DNA of 64,000 bases from an uncultured Pelagibacteraceae bacterium (GCA_902605645.1 CACLDE010000001.1:62001-126000); one strand, 5' to 3'; positions 41,069-50,386 are shown, counted from the first letter of the stretch. Numbers and translations: made by a program. Notes: generated by a model not told the origin, from the letters alone.

Positions 41069-42106
41069 TTAAATATTGTTTAAATTTATTGCTGCCCCAA
41101 CCGCTGGTATGTTTTTTTTTGCACCTAAGCTCTTCAATAAATCATCGTATCGACCACCTCTTGCAAATTCTTTTTTTGCTATAAATATCTCAAAAACAAT
41201 ACCTGTATAATACTCAATGTCTCTTCCAAAATCTGCGATGAAATTTACTTTTTGCTTAATTTTTTTCAGATTGTTGATTGATTTTATTTCTTTAAACAAA
41301 TTTTTTGAAAGATTATTTTTTTTAACAAATTCTAATAATCTTTGGTCTAATTCTGATAGTTTACAATTTATTTTAAGAAACGATCTTATGATTTTTACTA
41401 TTTTTTTTCCCTCATTAAATGATCTCGGGTCTTTAATCTTTTTATCAAATCTTTTAAGAATTTCTGAGATAGATCTTCCTGCTATAGTTCTTTTTTGATC
41501 CATTGTTCTCATTTCATAAAATCTTTTTTTATCTGTATTAAAAGCAACTGAGTCAAAATCTGAGTTTTTTTCTAATCTTTGAAGTAATTCTTCAAAATAT
41601 TTAGGCCGCCAAAAGTGTCTAATTAATCTAAGCTTCCATCTTTCCGGCATATCTAAAGAGTAAATTAATTTTTTAAAAAGACTAACATCTCCTACTTTTA
41701 CTAAAATTTTTTTACTCTTTATGCTCTTTGCGCAATTTAAAATAGTTTGTATTACTTTAATTTCATCTTTAGTTTGATTTTTTGATCCTAAAATTTCAAT
41801 TCCAAGCTGATCATTAATGAAATCTAATCCATTATTTCCGGATCTTCTATAAGCTTGTCCTGAATAATAAATTTTAGAGTTTGATTTTTTTTCTAAAAAT
41901 TTAATACATGATGCCACTGTTAAATCAGGTCTAAGGCACATTAATTTTCCGTCCTCGTTTTCAAATGTTAGCATTGATCTTTTAAAATTTTCACCTGATC
42001 TTTGAATGATGTATTCTGAGTCTAATAATATGTCTGGTTCTGATAAAATAAAACCATTGCTTTTAAAAGTTTTTATGATCCGTTCAGATAATTTTTTTGA
42101 TTTCAT
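41069..42106 (-). CDS. hisZ: ATP phosphoribosyltransferase regulatory subunit
   Basis: 345 residues, a paralogue of HisRS with class II motifs: KLMCLRPDLTVASCIKFL (motif 2-like), IYYSGQAYRRSG and the C-terminal FARGGRYDDLLKSLGA. It lacks the anticodon-binding domain of HisS and is shorter. It activates and regulates the short HisG. The start overlaps the hisS end by 23 bp; the two paralogues lie side by side. Confidence 0.9.
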   Translation of the reverse strand: MKSKKLSERIIKTFKSNGFILSEPDILLDSEYIIQRSGENFKRSMLTFENEDGKLMCLRPDLTVASCIKFLEKKSNSKIYYSGQAYRRSGNNGLDFINDQLGIEILGSKNQTKDEIKVIQTILNCAKSIKSKKILVKVGDVSLFKKLIYSLDMPERWKLRLIRHFWRPKYFEELLQRLEKNSDFDSVAFNTDKKRFYEMRTMDQKRTIAGRSISEILKRFDKKIKDPRSFNEGKKIVKIIRSFLKINCKLSELDQRLLEFVKKNNLSKNLFKEIKSINNLKKIKQKVNFIADFGRDIEYYTGIVFEIFIAKKEFARGGRYDDLLKSLGAKKNIPAVGAAINLNNI

Positions 42107-43418
42107 TTGCTATATCTTCAATTAATATTGATATCTCTTTGCCGGATTTTAAATCTTTTATAGTTGGTTTGCCCAATTTTATTTCATTTTCTCCATAAAG
42201 AATAACTGCTGGCGCATTAATTTTATTGGCGTATTCCATTTGTTTTTTTAACTTGCTTTCCCCGGGATAAATTTCTGCACTTATTTCTGCATCACGAAGA
42301 ATATTTTGTAAACTTATGTACTCTTTCATTGATTTTTTATCAAAGACGCATATGACAACAGGTCTTAATTGTTTAATTTTAAATTCTTTTTTTTGTATTA
42401 AAGCATAAACTAGTCGATCTAAACCAACTGATATTCCTGTTGCTGGAGCATCATAATTCCCAAAATTATTTACCAGGTTATCGTATCTCCCCCCGCCACC
42501 TATTGAACCAAATTGAATAGCTTTTCCTTTTTCATTTTTTACATCAAATTTTAAATTAACCTCAAATATTGGACCAGTATAATATTCAAGACCTCTGATG
42601 ACTGATGGATCAAATTGAAAATTATCAAAGTTATAATTTTTAAATATCTCAAAAATTTCTTTTAAGTCTTCAGTTTCAGGCGTTGTCTTTTTTAGTTCCT
42701 TTTCTATTAAATCAATATTTTTTGTTGTTAAATCTGCTCCTCTTGTAAAATCACCAGATTTATCTTTTCGTCCTTTCCCTAATAGCTTTTTTACTTCTTC
42801 CCAGCCTAATCGGTCTATTTTGTCTAAAGCTCTTAGAGCAGTTAGTCGTTGTTCGTTATTATCTGTATTTATTTTTTTGAATAGATCATCTGTAATTTTT
42901 CTTGATGAAATTTTAATAATATATTCTTTTTTATTTAAACCACATTTTTCAAGGATTTCAGAAATTAATATACATAACTCAGCATCAGCTTGTAAATTTT
43001 TAGTGCCTACAAAATCTGCATCGAATTGCAAAAACTCTCTAAATCTACCTGGTCCTGGTTTTTCATTTCTCCACACTGTTCCAAGTTGATATCTTTTAAA
43101 AGGTTTTGGGATTTCCAAATAATTTTTAGCAACGTACCGTGCTAATGGTGCCGTTAAATCATATCTAAGAGATAACCATTTTTTTTCATCCTTAAATGAA
43201 AAAACACCTTCGTCAGGCCTATCTTTGTCTGGTAAAAATTTTCCAATGCTGTCGCTATACTCAAAACTTGGAGTTTCGAGGTACTGAAAACCATACTTGA
43301 TCATAACTTTCTTAATATTAGAAATTATAAAATCACGTACGAGTAATTCTTTTTCTTGTCTGTCAACAAATCCTAACGGAATTTCTTTTAAGGGTTTGTT
43401 TTTTTTATCTTTCGTCAT
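42084..43418 (-). CDS. hisS: Histidyl-tRNA synthetase
   Basis: 444 residues from ATG 43418. The ORF track begins at 43484, but those first codons are the tRNA-His gene. Motif 2 in SLRYDLTAPLARYVAKN and FKRYQLGTVWRNEKPGPGRFREF, motif 3 in SIGGGGRYDNLVNNF, and the signature RGLEYYTGPIFEV are clear, followed by a C-terminal anticodon-binding domain. It charges tRNA-His. Only AAAA lies between the tRNA 3' CCA and the ATG, so no ribosome site can exist outside the tRNA. Start choice rests on the tRNA boundary. Confidence 0.95.
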   Translation of the reverse strand: MTKDKKNKPLKEIPLGFVDRQEKELLVRDFIISNIKKVMIKYGFQYLETPSFEYSDSIGKFLPDKDRPDEGVFSFKDEKKWLSLRYDLTAPLARYVAKNYLEIPKPFKRYQLGTVWRNEKPGPGRFREFLQFDADFVGTKNLQADAELCILISEILEKCGLNKKEYIIKISSRKITDDLFKKINTDNNEQRLTALRALDKIDRLGWEEVKKLLGKGRKDKSGDFTRGADLTTKNIDLIEKELKKTTPETEDLKEIFEIFKNYNFDNFQFDPSVIRGLEYYTGPIFEVNLKFDVKNEKGKAIQFGSIGGGGRYDNLVNNFGNYDAPATGISVGLDRLVYALIQKKEFKIKQLRPVVICVFDKKSMKEYISLQNILRDAEISAEIYPGESKLKKQMEYANKINAPAVILYGENEIKLGKPTIKDLKSGKEISILIEDIANEIKKII

Positions 43419-43422
43419 TTTT

Positions 43423-43499
43423 TGGTACAGCAGGGTGGATTCGAACCACCGACCCCTAGTTCCACAAACTAGTGCTCTAACCAACTGAGCTACTGCTGC
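43423..43499 (-). tRNA. tRNA-His (anticodon GTG)
   Basis: Read on the minus strand the gene folds into a clover leaf: acceptor GCAGCAG / CTGCTGT, D arm GCTC...GAGC, anticodon arm CTAGT TTGTGGA ACTAG with GTG, T arm GGTGG TTCGAAT CCACC, discriminator A and an encoded CCA. Position -1 is T, so the G-1 usual for tRNA-His is not encoded, and the first pair is G1-U72 with A73. This derived form is known from a set of alphaproteobacteria. It lies 4 nt upstream of hisS. Confidence 0.95.
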
Positions 43500-43670
43500 A
43501 TAACTCCTTTTTATATTAATTATTGATAAATTTGTATTTTAAAATATGTAATGATTTTAGCTAAGCAATAGCCTAGCATGCATTCTGTGAGAATGTGAAT
43601 AAAACTGAAATGTATTTTTACTATTCATTACTGTCTATTTAAGAAATAAATGTGTCTTTTTCAAGAACTA

Positions 43671-43709
43671 ATTAACGGGACATTAGCCAAAAGCTTCAGT
43701 CCCGCTAAT
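43671..43709 (-). terminator. Hairpin downstream of cspA
   Basis: ATTAACGGGAC at 43671-43681 and GTCCCGCTAAT at 43699-43709 form an 11-bp stem with one mismatch. The loop includes AGC...GCT that may pair inside it. It lies 22 bp after the cspA stop. On the minus strand it is followed by TTAGTTCTT, a weak U-run, so termination is likely but not proven; 3'-end stabilising is also possible. Confidence 0.55.
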
Positions 43710-43731
43710 TTATGATTTGGAAAATTTAGAA

Positions 43732-43944
43732 TTAAGATGTTTTCTGCAATTTAACTGCAGCAGGACCTTTTTCCGTGCTCTCCACTTCAAACGTTAATTC
43801 ATCACCTTCATTTAAATATTTTAAACCAGCTTCTCTAACAGCTGAAGAGTGAACGAACACGTCTTTTTCTTTGTCTTCTCTTTCAATGAAACCATAACCT
43901 TTAGTACCATTGAACCACTTTACTTTACCTTTTAGTGTACTCAT
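43732..43944 (-). CDS. cspA: Cold-shock protein, CspA family
   Basis: 70 residues, one cold-shock domain. RNP1 is KGYGFIER and RNP2 is DVFVHSSAV; the start is [15 protein letters not shown]. It binds single-stranded nucleic acid. The upstream region has AAGGAT 11 bases before the ATG and a plausible -10 (TATACT). No long structured leader can be recognised in the 144 bp between it and accA. Confidence 0.96.
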   Translation of the reverse strand: MSTLKGKVKWFNGTKGYGFIEREDKEKDVFVHSSAVREAGLKYLNEGDELTFEVESTEKGPAAVKLQKTS

Positions 43945-44088
43945 TGTGTTTACTTATCCTTGTTTGTTTAACTAATGTTAGTATAATTACTAACTTTGCA
44001 TCTTTAATAGATTTAATTTTAAATTGTCAAGATTTGATTACCTTAAAATTGTTATTTATTTGAAAAAATTGCAATTTTACAACAAAAT

Positions 44089-45192
44089 TTAATAAAGCAA
44101 TGCAAAAATTGAGGCAATAATAGCCAGGCTTAGAGCAAATAAGATATATTTATTTATAGTTAAAATTCTTTTAAATTTTAAAGTTATCGGCTCTTTATAC
44201 TCTAATCCAGTTTCTCCGTTAACAGACATTTTAGCAAATCCTCCTCCTCTTCCAATTTTGAGAAATTTGTTTTTTCTATGATCAAAAATTTCTTCAGGTC
44301 TCATGCTTTCAAAATAATTAATATTTTCTAAGATAGTACTTTTTAAGTTGTGAGCAATTTCATCGTGGTTTCTGTGAGCTCCCCCTAAAGGTTCTGATAT
44401 TATATCATCTATAACTCCAAGTTTTAATAAATCTTGTGCTGAAAGTTTCATTGCTTCTGCAGCTTCTAAAGATTTACCTGGATCTCTCCATAGGATAGAT
44501 GCACACCCCTCAGGAGATATTACCGAATAAATTGAATTTTCTAACATGATAACTTTATTGGATGAAGCTAAAGCGATAGCACCTCCAGAACCTCCTTCAC
44601 CAATTATTACCGAAATATTAGGGACCTTAAGTGACATACAACATTCAATTGAATGAGCAATTGCTGATGCTTGTCCTCTTTGTTCAGCGCCTATTCCAGG
44701 ATAAGCGCCTGGTGTATCTATAAAAGTAATTATTGGAATTTTAAATCTGTCTGCCAACTTCATTAATCTAATACATTTTCTATAACCTTCTGGGCTCATC
44801 ATACCAAAATTTTTTTCAATTCTTGTATTTAAATCCTCACCTTTCTCTTGACCTATTACTAAAACAGATTTTTCATTAATTAAACCAAAACCAGTTGTAA
44901 CAGATTGATCATCTCCAAAATATCTATCACCAGCAAGAGGAGTGAAATTATTAAATATTTTTCTTATGTAAAAACTTGCTCTTGGTCTATCTTCATGTCT
45001 TGCAACTTGAGTTTTTTGCCAACTATTCAGGTTGGCGTAAATACTTTTTAACTTGGAATTAATTTGATCTTGAGTTGATTTGATTTTATTTGTGTCTACC
45101 TCTGAAATACTCTGATTACCAGGATTTTTGAGCAGTTCCATCTCATCTTCTAGAGTTTTAATATCTTTTTCAAATTCTAGATAATTTTTCAT
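44089..45192 (-). CDS. accA: Acetyl-CoA carboxylase carboxyltransferase subunit alpha, with extra C-terminal membrane segment
   Basis: 367 residues, about 50 more than usual. Core motifs are normal: LAGDRYFGDDQSVTTGFG, FGMMSPEGYRKCIRLMKLA, IITFIDTPGAYPGIGAEQRG, IGEGGSGGAIAL and VISPEGCASILW. After FLKIGRGGGFAKM, where the family usually ends, there is a tail that finishes with a hydrophobic run, YILFALSLAIIASIFALLY. It carboxylates acetyl-CoA to malonyl-CoA together with AccD. The tail looks like a membrane anchor (inference). Confidence 0.95.
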   Translation of the reverse strand: MKNYLEFEKDIKTLEDEMELLKNPGNQSISEVDTNKIKSTQDQINSKLKSIYANLNSWQKTQVARHEDRPRASFYIRKIFNNFTPLAGDRYFGDDQSVTTGFGLINEKSVLVIGQEKGEDLNTRIEKNFGMMSPEGYRKCIRLMKLADRFKIPIITFIDTPGAYPGIGAEQRGQASAIAHSIECCMSLKVPNISVIIGEGGSGGAIALASSNKVIMLENSIYSVISPEGCASILWRDPGKSLEAAEAMKLSAQDLLKLGVIDDIISEPLGGAHRNHDEIAHNLKSTILENINYFESMRPEEIFDHRKNKFLKIGRGGGFAKMSVNGETGLEYKEPITLKFKRILTINKYILFALSLAIIASIFALLY

Positions 45193-45314
45193 AAGTGATT
45201 TCTATAATAATTTATTGAGTAATAGAATTAAAATAAGTCAATAAATTGTCAATAAACTGAGAGCAATTATCATTTGACTTTGAAGTTTTACTAGGAGAAA
45301 ATATTAAAAAAAAC

Positions 45315-45455
45315 GGGAGAGACTACTTGATTGTAGCGCCGAAGGAGCAACCACCCCGGAAACTCTCAGGCAAAAGGACCGTAAAAGTAAAATTCTGGAA
45401 AGAGACAAGTTCTCACCGAAGGAGTAAATCTCTCAGGTACCGATACAGATGGGGT
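45315..45455 (+). promoter_or_regulatory. Tandem glycine riboswitch upstream of malate synthase
   Basis: Two aptamer units are visible: the first begins GGGAGAGACTACTTG and contains CGCCGAAGGAGCAACC and CTCTCAGGCAAAAGGACCG; the second begins TCTGGAAAGAGACAAG and contains CACCGAAGGAGTAAATC and CTCTCAGGTACCGATACAGA. These are the conserved glycine riboswitch cores. The second aptamer ends about 15 bases before the glcB ATG. In SAR11 such a switch is reported to turn on malate synthase with glycine, linking glycine sensing to the glyoxylate route. Confidence 0.95.
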
Positions 45456-45469
45456 AAGATTGGTGCTAT

Positions 45470-47635
45470 ATGAAATTTATTAGTCAAAACGATTTAAAAA
45501 TAAACCAGACTTTATTTGATTTTATAAATAAAGAGGTGCTACCTGGTACAGACATAAAACAAGATAATTTCTGGGATAAATTTGCAAAAGTAGTTCATGA
45601 ATTAGCTCCCATAAACAAAAAACTTATTGAAAAAAGAGAAAAAATACAAAAAAAGATTGACGACTGGCACTTAAGTAATTCAAAAGAAAAATTTGATAAA
45701 AATAAATATACTCAATTTCTTAAATCAATTTCTTACATTGTTGAGGAAGGGGATGATTTTAAAATTAGTACTTCAAATGTTGATGAGGAAATTGCAAAAA
45801 TTGCAGGTCCACAACTTGTTGTTCCGGTAGATAATGCTAGATACGCATTAAACGCGGCTAATGCACGTTGGGGAAGCTTATATGACTCCCTCTATGGAAC
45901 AGACGTAATTCCTGGTGAAAAGGGTAATTCATTTAATAAAGATCGTGCAGATAAAGTAATAGCATATGTAAGAGATTTTCTTGATGAAATTTTTTCATTA
46001 AAAAAAGACAGTTGGAAAAATATAGATAAAATTGAAGTTGAAAATAACAAATTAATTTTGAATATTAACAAAGAAAAAATTAATTTAAAAAATGAAAATC
46101 AATTTGTAGGTTTTAATGGTGATAAATCATCTCCAACTTCCATATTATTGAAAAATAACAACCTTCATTTTGATATAATTATTAATCCTAATAGTCCAAT
46201 TGGAAAAGATGATAAAGCGAATATATCTGACTTTATAGTAGAGTCAGCTATATCAACAATTGTGGATAATGAGGACTCAGTGGCAGCAGTTGATGGAGAA
46301 GATAAAGTAAACTGTTATAGAAATTGGTTAGGTTTAATGAAAGGAGACTTAACTGCAGATATGGAAAAAGATGGTAAGAAATTTGTTCGTAAATTAAATC
46401 CAAACAGAACTTATTTATCAAAAGAAGGAAAAAAAATAACATTACATGGCAGAGCATTGCTACTTAATCGTAATGTAGGTCATTTAATGACTAGTCCTGC
46501 AATAATACTAAAAGATGGTTCTGAAATTCCTGAGGGGATTATGGATGCGTTTGTATCTACAATGTGTGCTTTACACGATTTTAAAAATAAAAATAACTCA
46601 AGAACTGGTTCTATTTATATAGTCAAACCTAAAATGCATGGGCCAGAGGAAGTTGCATTTACAGACAAATTGTTTGGTAACGTAGAAGAAACATTGGGTT
46701 TAGAAAAATATACTATGAAAGTGGGAATAATGGATGAAGAGAGACGAACAACGGTTAATTTAAAAGAGTGTATTAGACAGGTAAAAAACAGAATTGTTTT
46801 TATTAATACTGGATTTTTAGATCGAACTGGTGATGAAATGCACACTTCATTTGAAGCAGGTCCAATGATTTTTAAAGGCGAAATGAAAAAATCAACTTGG
46901 TTGAACTCTTATGAGAATTGGAATGTTGATATTGGATTGAATTGTGGATTTTCAGGAAAAGCTCAAATTGGTAAAGGTATGTGGGCAATGCCAGACCAAA
47001 TGGCAAATATGATGGAACAAAAAATTGGACATCCTAAATCAGGCGCAAACTGTGCTTGGGTTCCATCTCCAACTGCTGCAACTTTACACTCAATGCATTA
47101 CCATAAAGTAGATGTTTTTAAGGAACAAGAAAAAATTAAATCTAGAAATAAAACAAATTTGGATAATCTTTTAGAAATACCAAGTGCTGATAGGCCTAAT
47201 TGGTCTATTGAAGATATTAATCGTGAATTAGAAAATAATGCACAAGGTATACTTGGATATGTTGTAAGGTGGATTGACCATGGTGTAGGTTGTTCAAAAG
47301 TACCAGACATAAATAATGTAGGTTTAATGGAAGATAGAGCAACATTAAGAATTTCTTCTCAGCATATAGCTAACTGGCTTCATCATGGAATATGTACAAA
47401 AGATCAGGTTATGAAAGTAATGAAAAAAATGGCCACTATTGTTGATAATCAGAATGAAAAAGATCCTGCTTACAAAAGAAGTGGCAGGACTAATTATAAT
47501 AAAATGTCTGATAACTTTGAAAATTCTATAGCCTTCTCAGCTGCTTGCGATTTAGTATTTAAAGGAAGAGTTCAACCATCTGGTTATACTGAACCCCTTT
47601 TGCATCAAAAAAGACTCGAGAGAAAAAAATCTTAA
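45470..47635 (+). CDS. glcB: Malate synthase G
   Basis: 721 residues, the single-chain G type. Motifs: [33 protein letters not shown], catalytic region [63 protein letters not shown] and [18 protein letters not shown] (quoted in parts). It condenses glyoxylate with acetyl-CoA to malate. Expression should follow the glycine riboswitch just upstream. It ends one base before the convergent recR stop. Confidence 0.98.
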   Translation: MKFISQNDLKINQTLFDFINKEVLPGTDIKQDNFWDKFAKVVHELAPINKKLIEKREKIQKKIDDWHLSNSKEKFDKNKYTQFLKSISYIVEEGDDFKISTSNVDEEIAKIAGPQLVVPVDNARYALNAANARWGSLYDSLYGTDVIPGEKGNSFNKDRADKVIAYVRDFLDEIFSLKKDSWKNIDKIEVENNKLILNINKEKINLKNENQFVGFNGDKSSPTSILLKNNNLHFDIIINPNSPIGKDDKANISDFIVESAISTIVDNEDSVAAVDGEDKVNCYRNWLGLMKGDLTADMEKDGKKFVRKLNPNRTYLSKEGKKITLHGRALLLNRNVGHLMTSPAIILKDGSEIPEGIMDAFVSTMCALHDFKNKNNSRTGSIYIVKPKMHGPEEVAFTDKLFGNVEETLGLEKYTMKVGIMDEERRTTVNLKECIRQVKNRIVFINTGFLDRTGDEMHTSFEAGPMIFKGEMKKSTWLNSYENWNVDIGLNCGFSGKAQIGKGMWAMPDQMANMMEQKIGHPKSGANCAWVPSPTAATLHSMHYHKVDVFKEQEKIKSRNKTNLDNLLEIPSADRPNWSIEDINRELENNAQGILGYVVRWIDHGVGCSKVPDINNVGLMEDRATLRISSQHIANWLHHGICTKDQVMKVMKKMATIVDNQNEKDPAYKRSGRTNYNKMSDNFENSIAFSAACDLVFKGRVQPSGYTEPLLHQKRLERKKS

Positions 47636-47636
47636 T

Positions 47637-48242
47637 TTACTTATCTGTTACAGGAACTCTATTTTTAAAAGCTGAAAAAAGTGTGCCATCATCTAATTGT
47701 TCTATTTCGCCGCCAACTGGCAGTCCTTGAGCTAACTTTGTAATCTTAATTTTATCATTTTTAATTAAATCTTCTATATAATGGGCAGTAGTTTGTCCTT
47801 CTATTGTTGCGCTAGTTGCAATTATAACTTCTTTTAAATTATTTTTTTTTACCCTATTTATAAGTGATTGAACTAAAACATTTTTATTTTCTGAGTTATC
47901 TTGAGAATTTATGGTTCCACCAAGTATATGATAGTGGCCTTTGTAAATGTTTGCAGAATCAATTACCCACATGTCTGCTAAATTTTCTACAATACAAATT
48001 TTATCGTAATTAGTGTCTGTTTCACACAAACAGGTTTTTTCAACTATTTTTAAATTTCCACAATTAGAACATCTTATTACTTTTTTATAAACTCCGGCTA
48101 AAGATTTAGCTAAAGGTTTGATCATGTTTTCTTTATTATTTATAAGTTTTAAAATTATTCTTTTTGCAGATTTTGGTCCTAGGCCAGGAAGTTTTGAAAA
48201 TTGTTTAATTAATTCCTCTATTTCAGTAATATTATTATCCAT
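47637..48242 (-). CDS. recR: Recombination protein RecR
   Basis: 201 residues. N-terminal helix-hairpin-helix FSKLPGLGPKSAKRI, zinc-binding IRCSNCGNLKIVEKTCLC (four Cys), and a Toprim domain with ICIVENLADMWVID and ATSATIEGQTTAHYI. It helps load RecA on gapped DNA with RecO/RecF. One-base overlap with ybaB, in the classical dnaX-ybaB-recR order. Confidence 0.97.
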   Translation of the reverse strand: MDNNITEIEELIKQFSKLPGLGPKSAKRIILKLINNKENMIKPLAKSLAGVYKKVIRCSNCGNLKIVEKTCLCETDTNYDKICIVENLADMWVIDSANIYKGHYHILGGTINSQDNSENKNVLVQSLINRVKKNNLKEVIIATSATIEGQTTAHYIEDLIKNDKIKITKLAQGLPVGGEIEQLDDGTLFSAFKNRVPVTDK

Positions 48243-48562
48243 TATGAGGGGAATTTAAAATCAAAAGGTAAATTTATACCACCAGTAATTTTTGATATTT
48301 CTTCAGATGATTTTTTTTTTAAGTTTTCCTTAGCGTTGTTATAAGCTGCTATTATTAAATCATTAATAATTTCTTGACTTTCTTTTTTTGCATTTTCACT
48401 TATAAAAATAGATTTAAGCTCATAATCGCCTGTTAATATAACTTTAACTAAATTTCCTCCTGAAACTCCCTCAACTTGAATATTTTTAATTTCATCTTGA
48501 GCTTCTTTCATTTTTTGTTGCATTTGTTTAGCTTTTTGAAGCATGTCATTAAAGTCTGTCAT
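48242..48562 (-). CDS. ybaB: Nucleoid-associated protein, YbaB/EbfC family
   Basis: 106 residues, with a coiled N-terminal helix (MLQKAKQMQQKMKEAQDEI) and the family segment VEGVSGGNLVKVILTGDYEL followed by a C-terminal NLPFDFKF end. It binds DNA as a dimer. Between dnaX and recR, sharing one base with each. Confidence 0.93.
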   Translation of the reverse strand: MTDFNDMLQKAKQMQQKMKEAQDEIKNIQVEGVSGGNLVKVILTGDYELKSIFISENAKKESQEIINDLIIAAYNNAKENLKKKSSEEISKITGGINLPFDFKFPS

Positions 48563-50232
48563 TAATCATCGTCCTTTTGTACATTAATTAAGTCAGCATC
48601 ATCAAATGTCTCAAGTAACATTTTTACTTTATCATTTTTTTTTGCTTCAGTAATTTGATTACTTTTTGACTCACTCTTTTTTTCAAATAGTGTTTTATCA
48701 CCAATTTTTTTATTTAATGAAATGATCCATCTATCACCTGTCCAACTGTAAAGCTTTTCGGTCAGAATTTTAATAAAATTTTTGTTAAGTTTTTCGTTAA
48801 AACTTATATCAATAGTACCATTTCTAAAACTAACTAATTTTACATTTCTCTCTAAATCATATTTCAACTCAATTTCATTATCTTGATTAGCCAGTTTAAC
48901 AACATCCTCAAAGGAATTAATCTTTGCTTTAATCGATTTTTCATTATTAAGTTTTGGTTCTTCAATTAAGTTATTTTTTACTTGATCTGTATTTTTAAGT
49001 TGGTTTTTTATTTTTAGAGGATTGTTTTCTTTGTAGTTATCTTCTTTTTTTGAAATTTCTTTTTTTTTATTGATAATACTTGTATTAACATCAGTTATCT
49101 CATCTGTTGTGAGAACTTTTACTCCTTTTAAATGTAGAAGTTGCATAACATACATTTCCAATGTTATTTCTTCATCATTAATTATTTTCAAATCATCTAT
49201 TGTTTTAATAGTAAGTTGCCAAAAAAGACCAATATCTTCTATACTTATACCTTCGGAGATTTCGTTAATTAAATTTATTTCCTCTTCAGGTAATATTTTG
49301 TCATTTTCAATTGATCCTAAGCTTAATTTTCTATTTATTAGACTTAGAATTTCAAGTATATCATTTAAAAAATATTTTGCTTCAATCCCTTTTTCAAATA
49401 GTTCTTTTAAAATACTAATTGCATCTTTAGAGCTTCCTTTAAAAACTTCGTATAAAAGTTTGATGACTTTAGTCTTATCAGCTAATCCCAGCATACTTCT
49501 GATATCCTCATCATCAACATGGTTTTTTGAAGTAACACTTTGATAAGTAATTGCTCTGTCCAATAATGAGATACCGTCTCTCACAGATCCTTCGGAGACT
49601 TGCGCAATAATTCTTAGTGCTTTTGCAGAAATATTTCCTTGTTCTTTTTTTGCAATTTTTTCCAAATGATTGAAGATCTCACTTATACTTACTCTTTTTA
49701 AGTCGAATCTTTGACATCTTGAGAGAATAGTTACAGGAATTTTTTTTACCTCGGTGGTCGCTAATATGAACTTTAAACTTGGCGGTGGCTCTTCCAAAGT
49801 TTTTAATAGCCCATTGAATGCTTGTTTAGACAACATGTGAACTTCGTCTATAATAAATATTTTAAATTTTGCATTTGTTGGGCTGTATTTTGAATTTTCA
49901 ATTAGCTCTCTTACATCATCTATCCCAGTTTTTGATGCTGCATCCATTTCCAAAACATCAATATGATTTGAATTTACAATTTCTTGACAGTGACAGTTTT
50001 CATTGGCTTCACACTTTTCCCCTTTTGTAAAATTTTTTGTACAGTTTAAGGCTTTAGCAATTAATCTTGCTGTTGTGGTTTTACCTACACCTCTTATTCC
50101 TGTGAGAAGATAAGCATTAGGAGTTTTTCCAAGGTTAATTGCATTAGTAATTGTTTTAGCCATTACTTCTTGTCCTATCAAATCTTTAAATTCTTGAGGT
50201 CTATATTTTAGTGCTAGAATTTTGTTTTTCAT
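48562..50232 (-). CDS. dnaX: DNA polymerase III subunits tau/gamma
   Basis: 556 residues. Clamp-loader AAA+ domain: RPQEFKDLIGQEVMAK, Walker A TGIRGVGKTTTARLIAKALN, zinc cysteines in CEANENCHCQEI, Walker B FIIDEVHMLSKQAFNGLLKTLEEPP and sensor 1 ILATTEVKKIPVTILSRCQ. After residue 370 follows a Lys/Asn-rich linker and a tau-like tail. An A9 tract at codons 389-391 could cause slippage and a shorter gamma form. The gene follows the SRP RNA and leads ybaB-recR. Confidence 0.96.
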   Translation of the reverse strand: MKNKILALKYRPQEFKDLIGQEVMAKTITNAINLGKTPNAYLLTGIRGVGKTTTARLIAKALNCTKNFTKGEKCEANENCHCQEIVNSNHIDVLEMDAASKTGIDDVRELIENSKYSPTNAKFKIFIIDEVHMLSKQAFNGLLKTLEEPPPSLKFILATTEVKKIPVTILSRCQRFDLKRVSISEIFNHLEKIAKKEQGNISAKALRIIAQVSEGSVRDGISLLDRAITYQSVTSKNHVDDEDIRSMLGLADKTKVIKLLYEVFKGSSKDAISILKELFEKGIEAKYFLNDILEILSLINRKLSLGSIENDKILPEEEINLINEISEGISIEDIGLFWQLTIKTIDDLKIINDEEITLEMYVMQLLHLKGVKVLTTDEITDVNTSIINKKKEISKKEDNYKENNPLKIKNQLKNTDQVKNNLIEEPKLNNEKSIKAKINSFEDVVKLANQDNEIELKYDLERNVKLVSFRNGTIDISFNEKLNKNFIKILTEKLYSWTGDRWIISLNKKIGDKTLFEKKSESKSNQITEAKKNDKVKMLLETFDDADLINVQKDDD

Positions 50233-50239
50233 TTATTTA

Positions 50240-50329
50240 GAGGCAGGCAACAACCTGAATAGTTTTCACTACGGCTGCTTCTTTTCAGATCTGACCGGGT
50301 TAATGAAACATTCACCTGATGCCAACCTC
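50240..50329 (-). ncRNA. ffs: Signal recognition particle RNA (4.5S type)
   Basis: On the minus strand the RNA contains GGTCAGATCTGAAAAGAAGC followed by AGCC, the conserved SRP domain IV loop, between flanking arms TTGGCATCAGGTG and ATTCAGGTTGTTGCC that pair into a long hairpin closed by GAGG/CCTC. It is about 90 nt, the small bacterial form without an Alu domain. Its place just upstream of dnaX is usual in alphaproteobacteria. Exact ends are estimated from the stem. Confidence 0.9.
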
Positions 50330-50386
50330 AATTGATTATATCAAGATAATTTTGATTACTACAAGACTAGAATTATTTTTTGTGGA

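Noticed and set aside
43419-43484. N-terminal extension of hisS in the ORF track
   Set aside because: The first 22 codons are translated tRNA-His; the true ATG is at 43418.
43560-43600. Short hairpins GCTA/TAGC and CATTCT/AGAATG between cspA and tRNA-His
   Set aside because: Short stems of 4-6 bp without a U-run; they may be processing sites but cannot be supported.
49070-49543. 157-residue plus-strand ORF
   Set aside because: It is the antisense shadow of dnaX; hydrophobic low-complexity sequence typical of reversed Lys/Asn codons.
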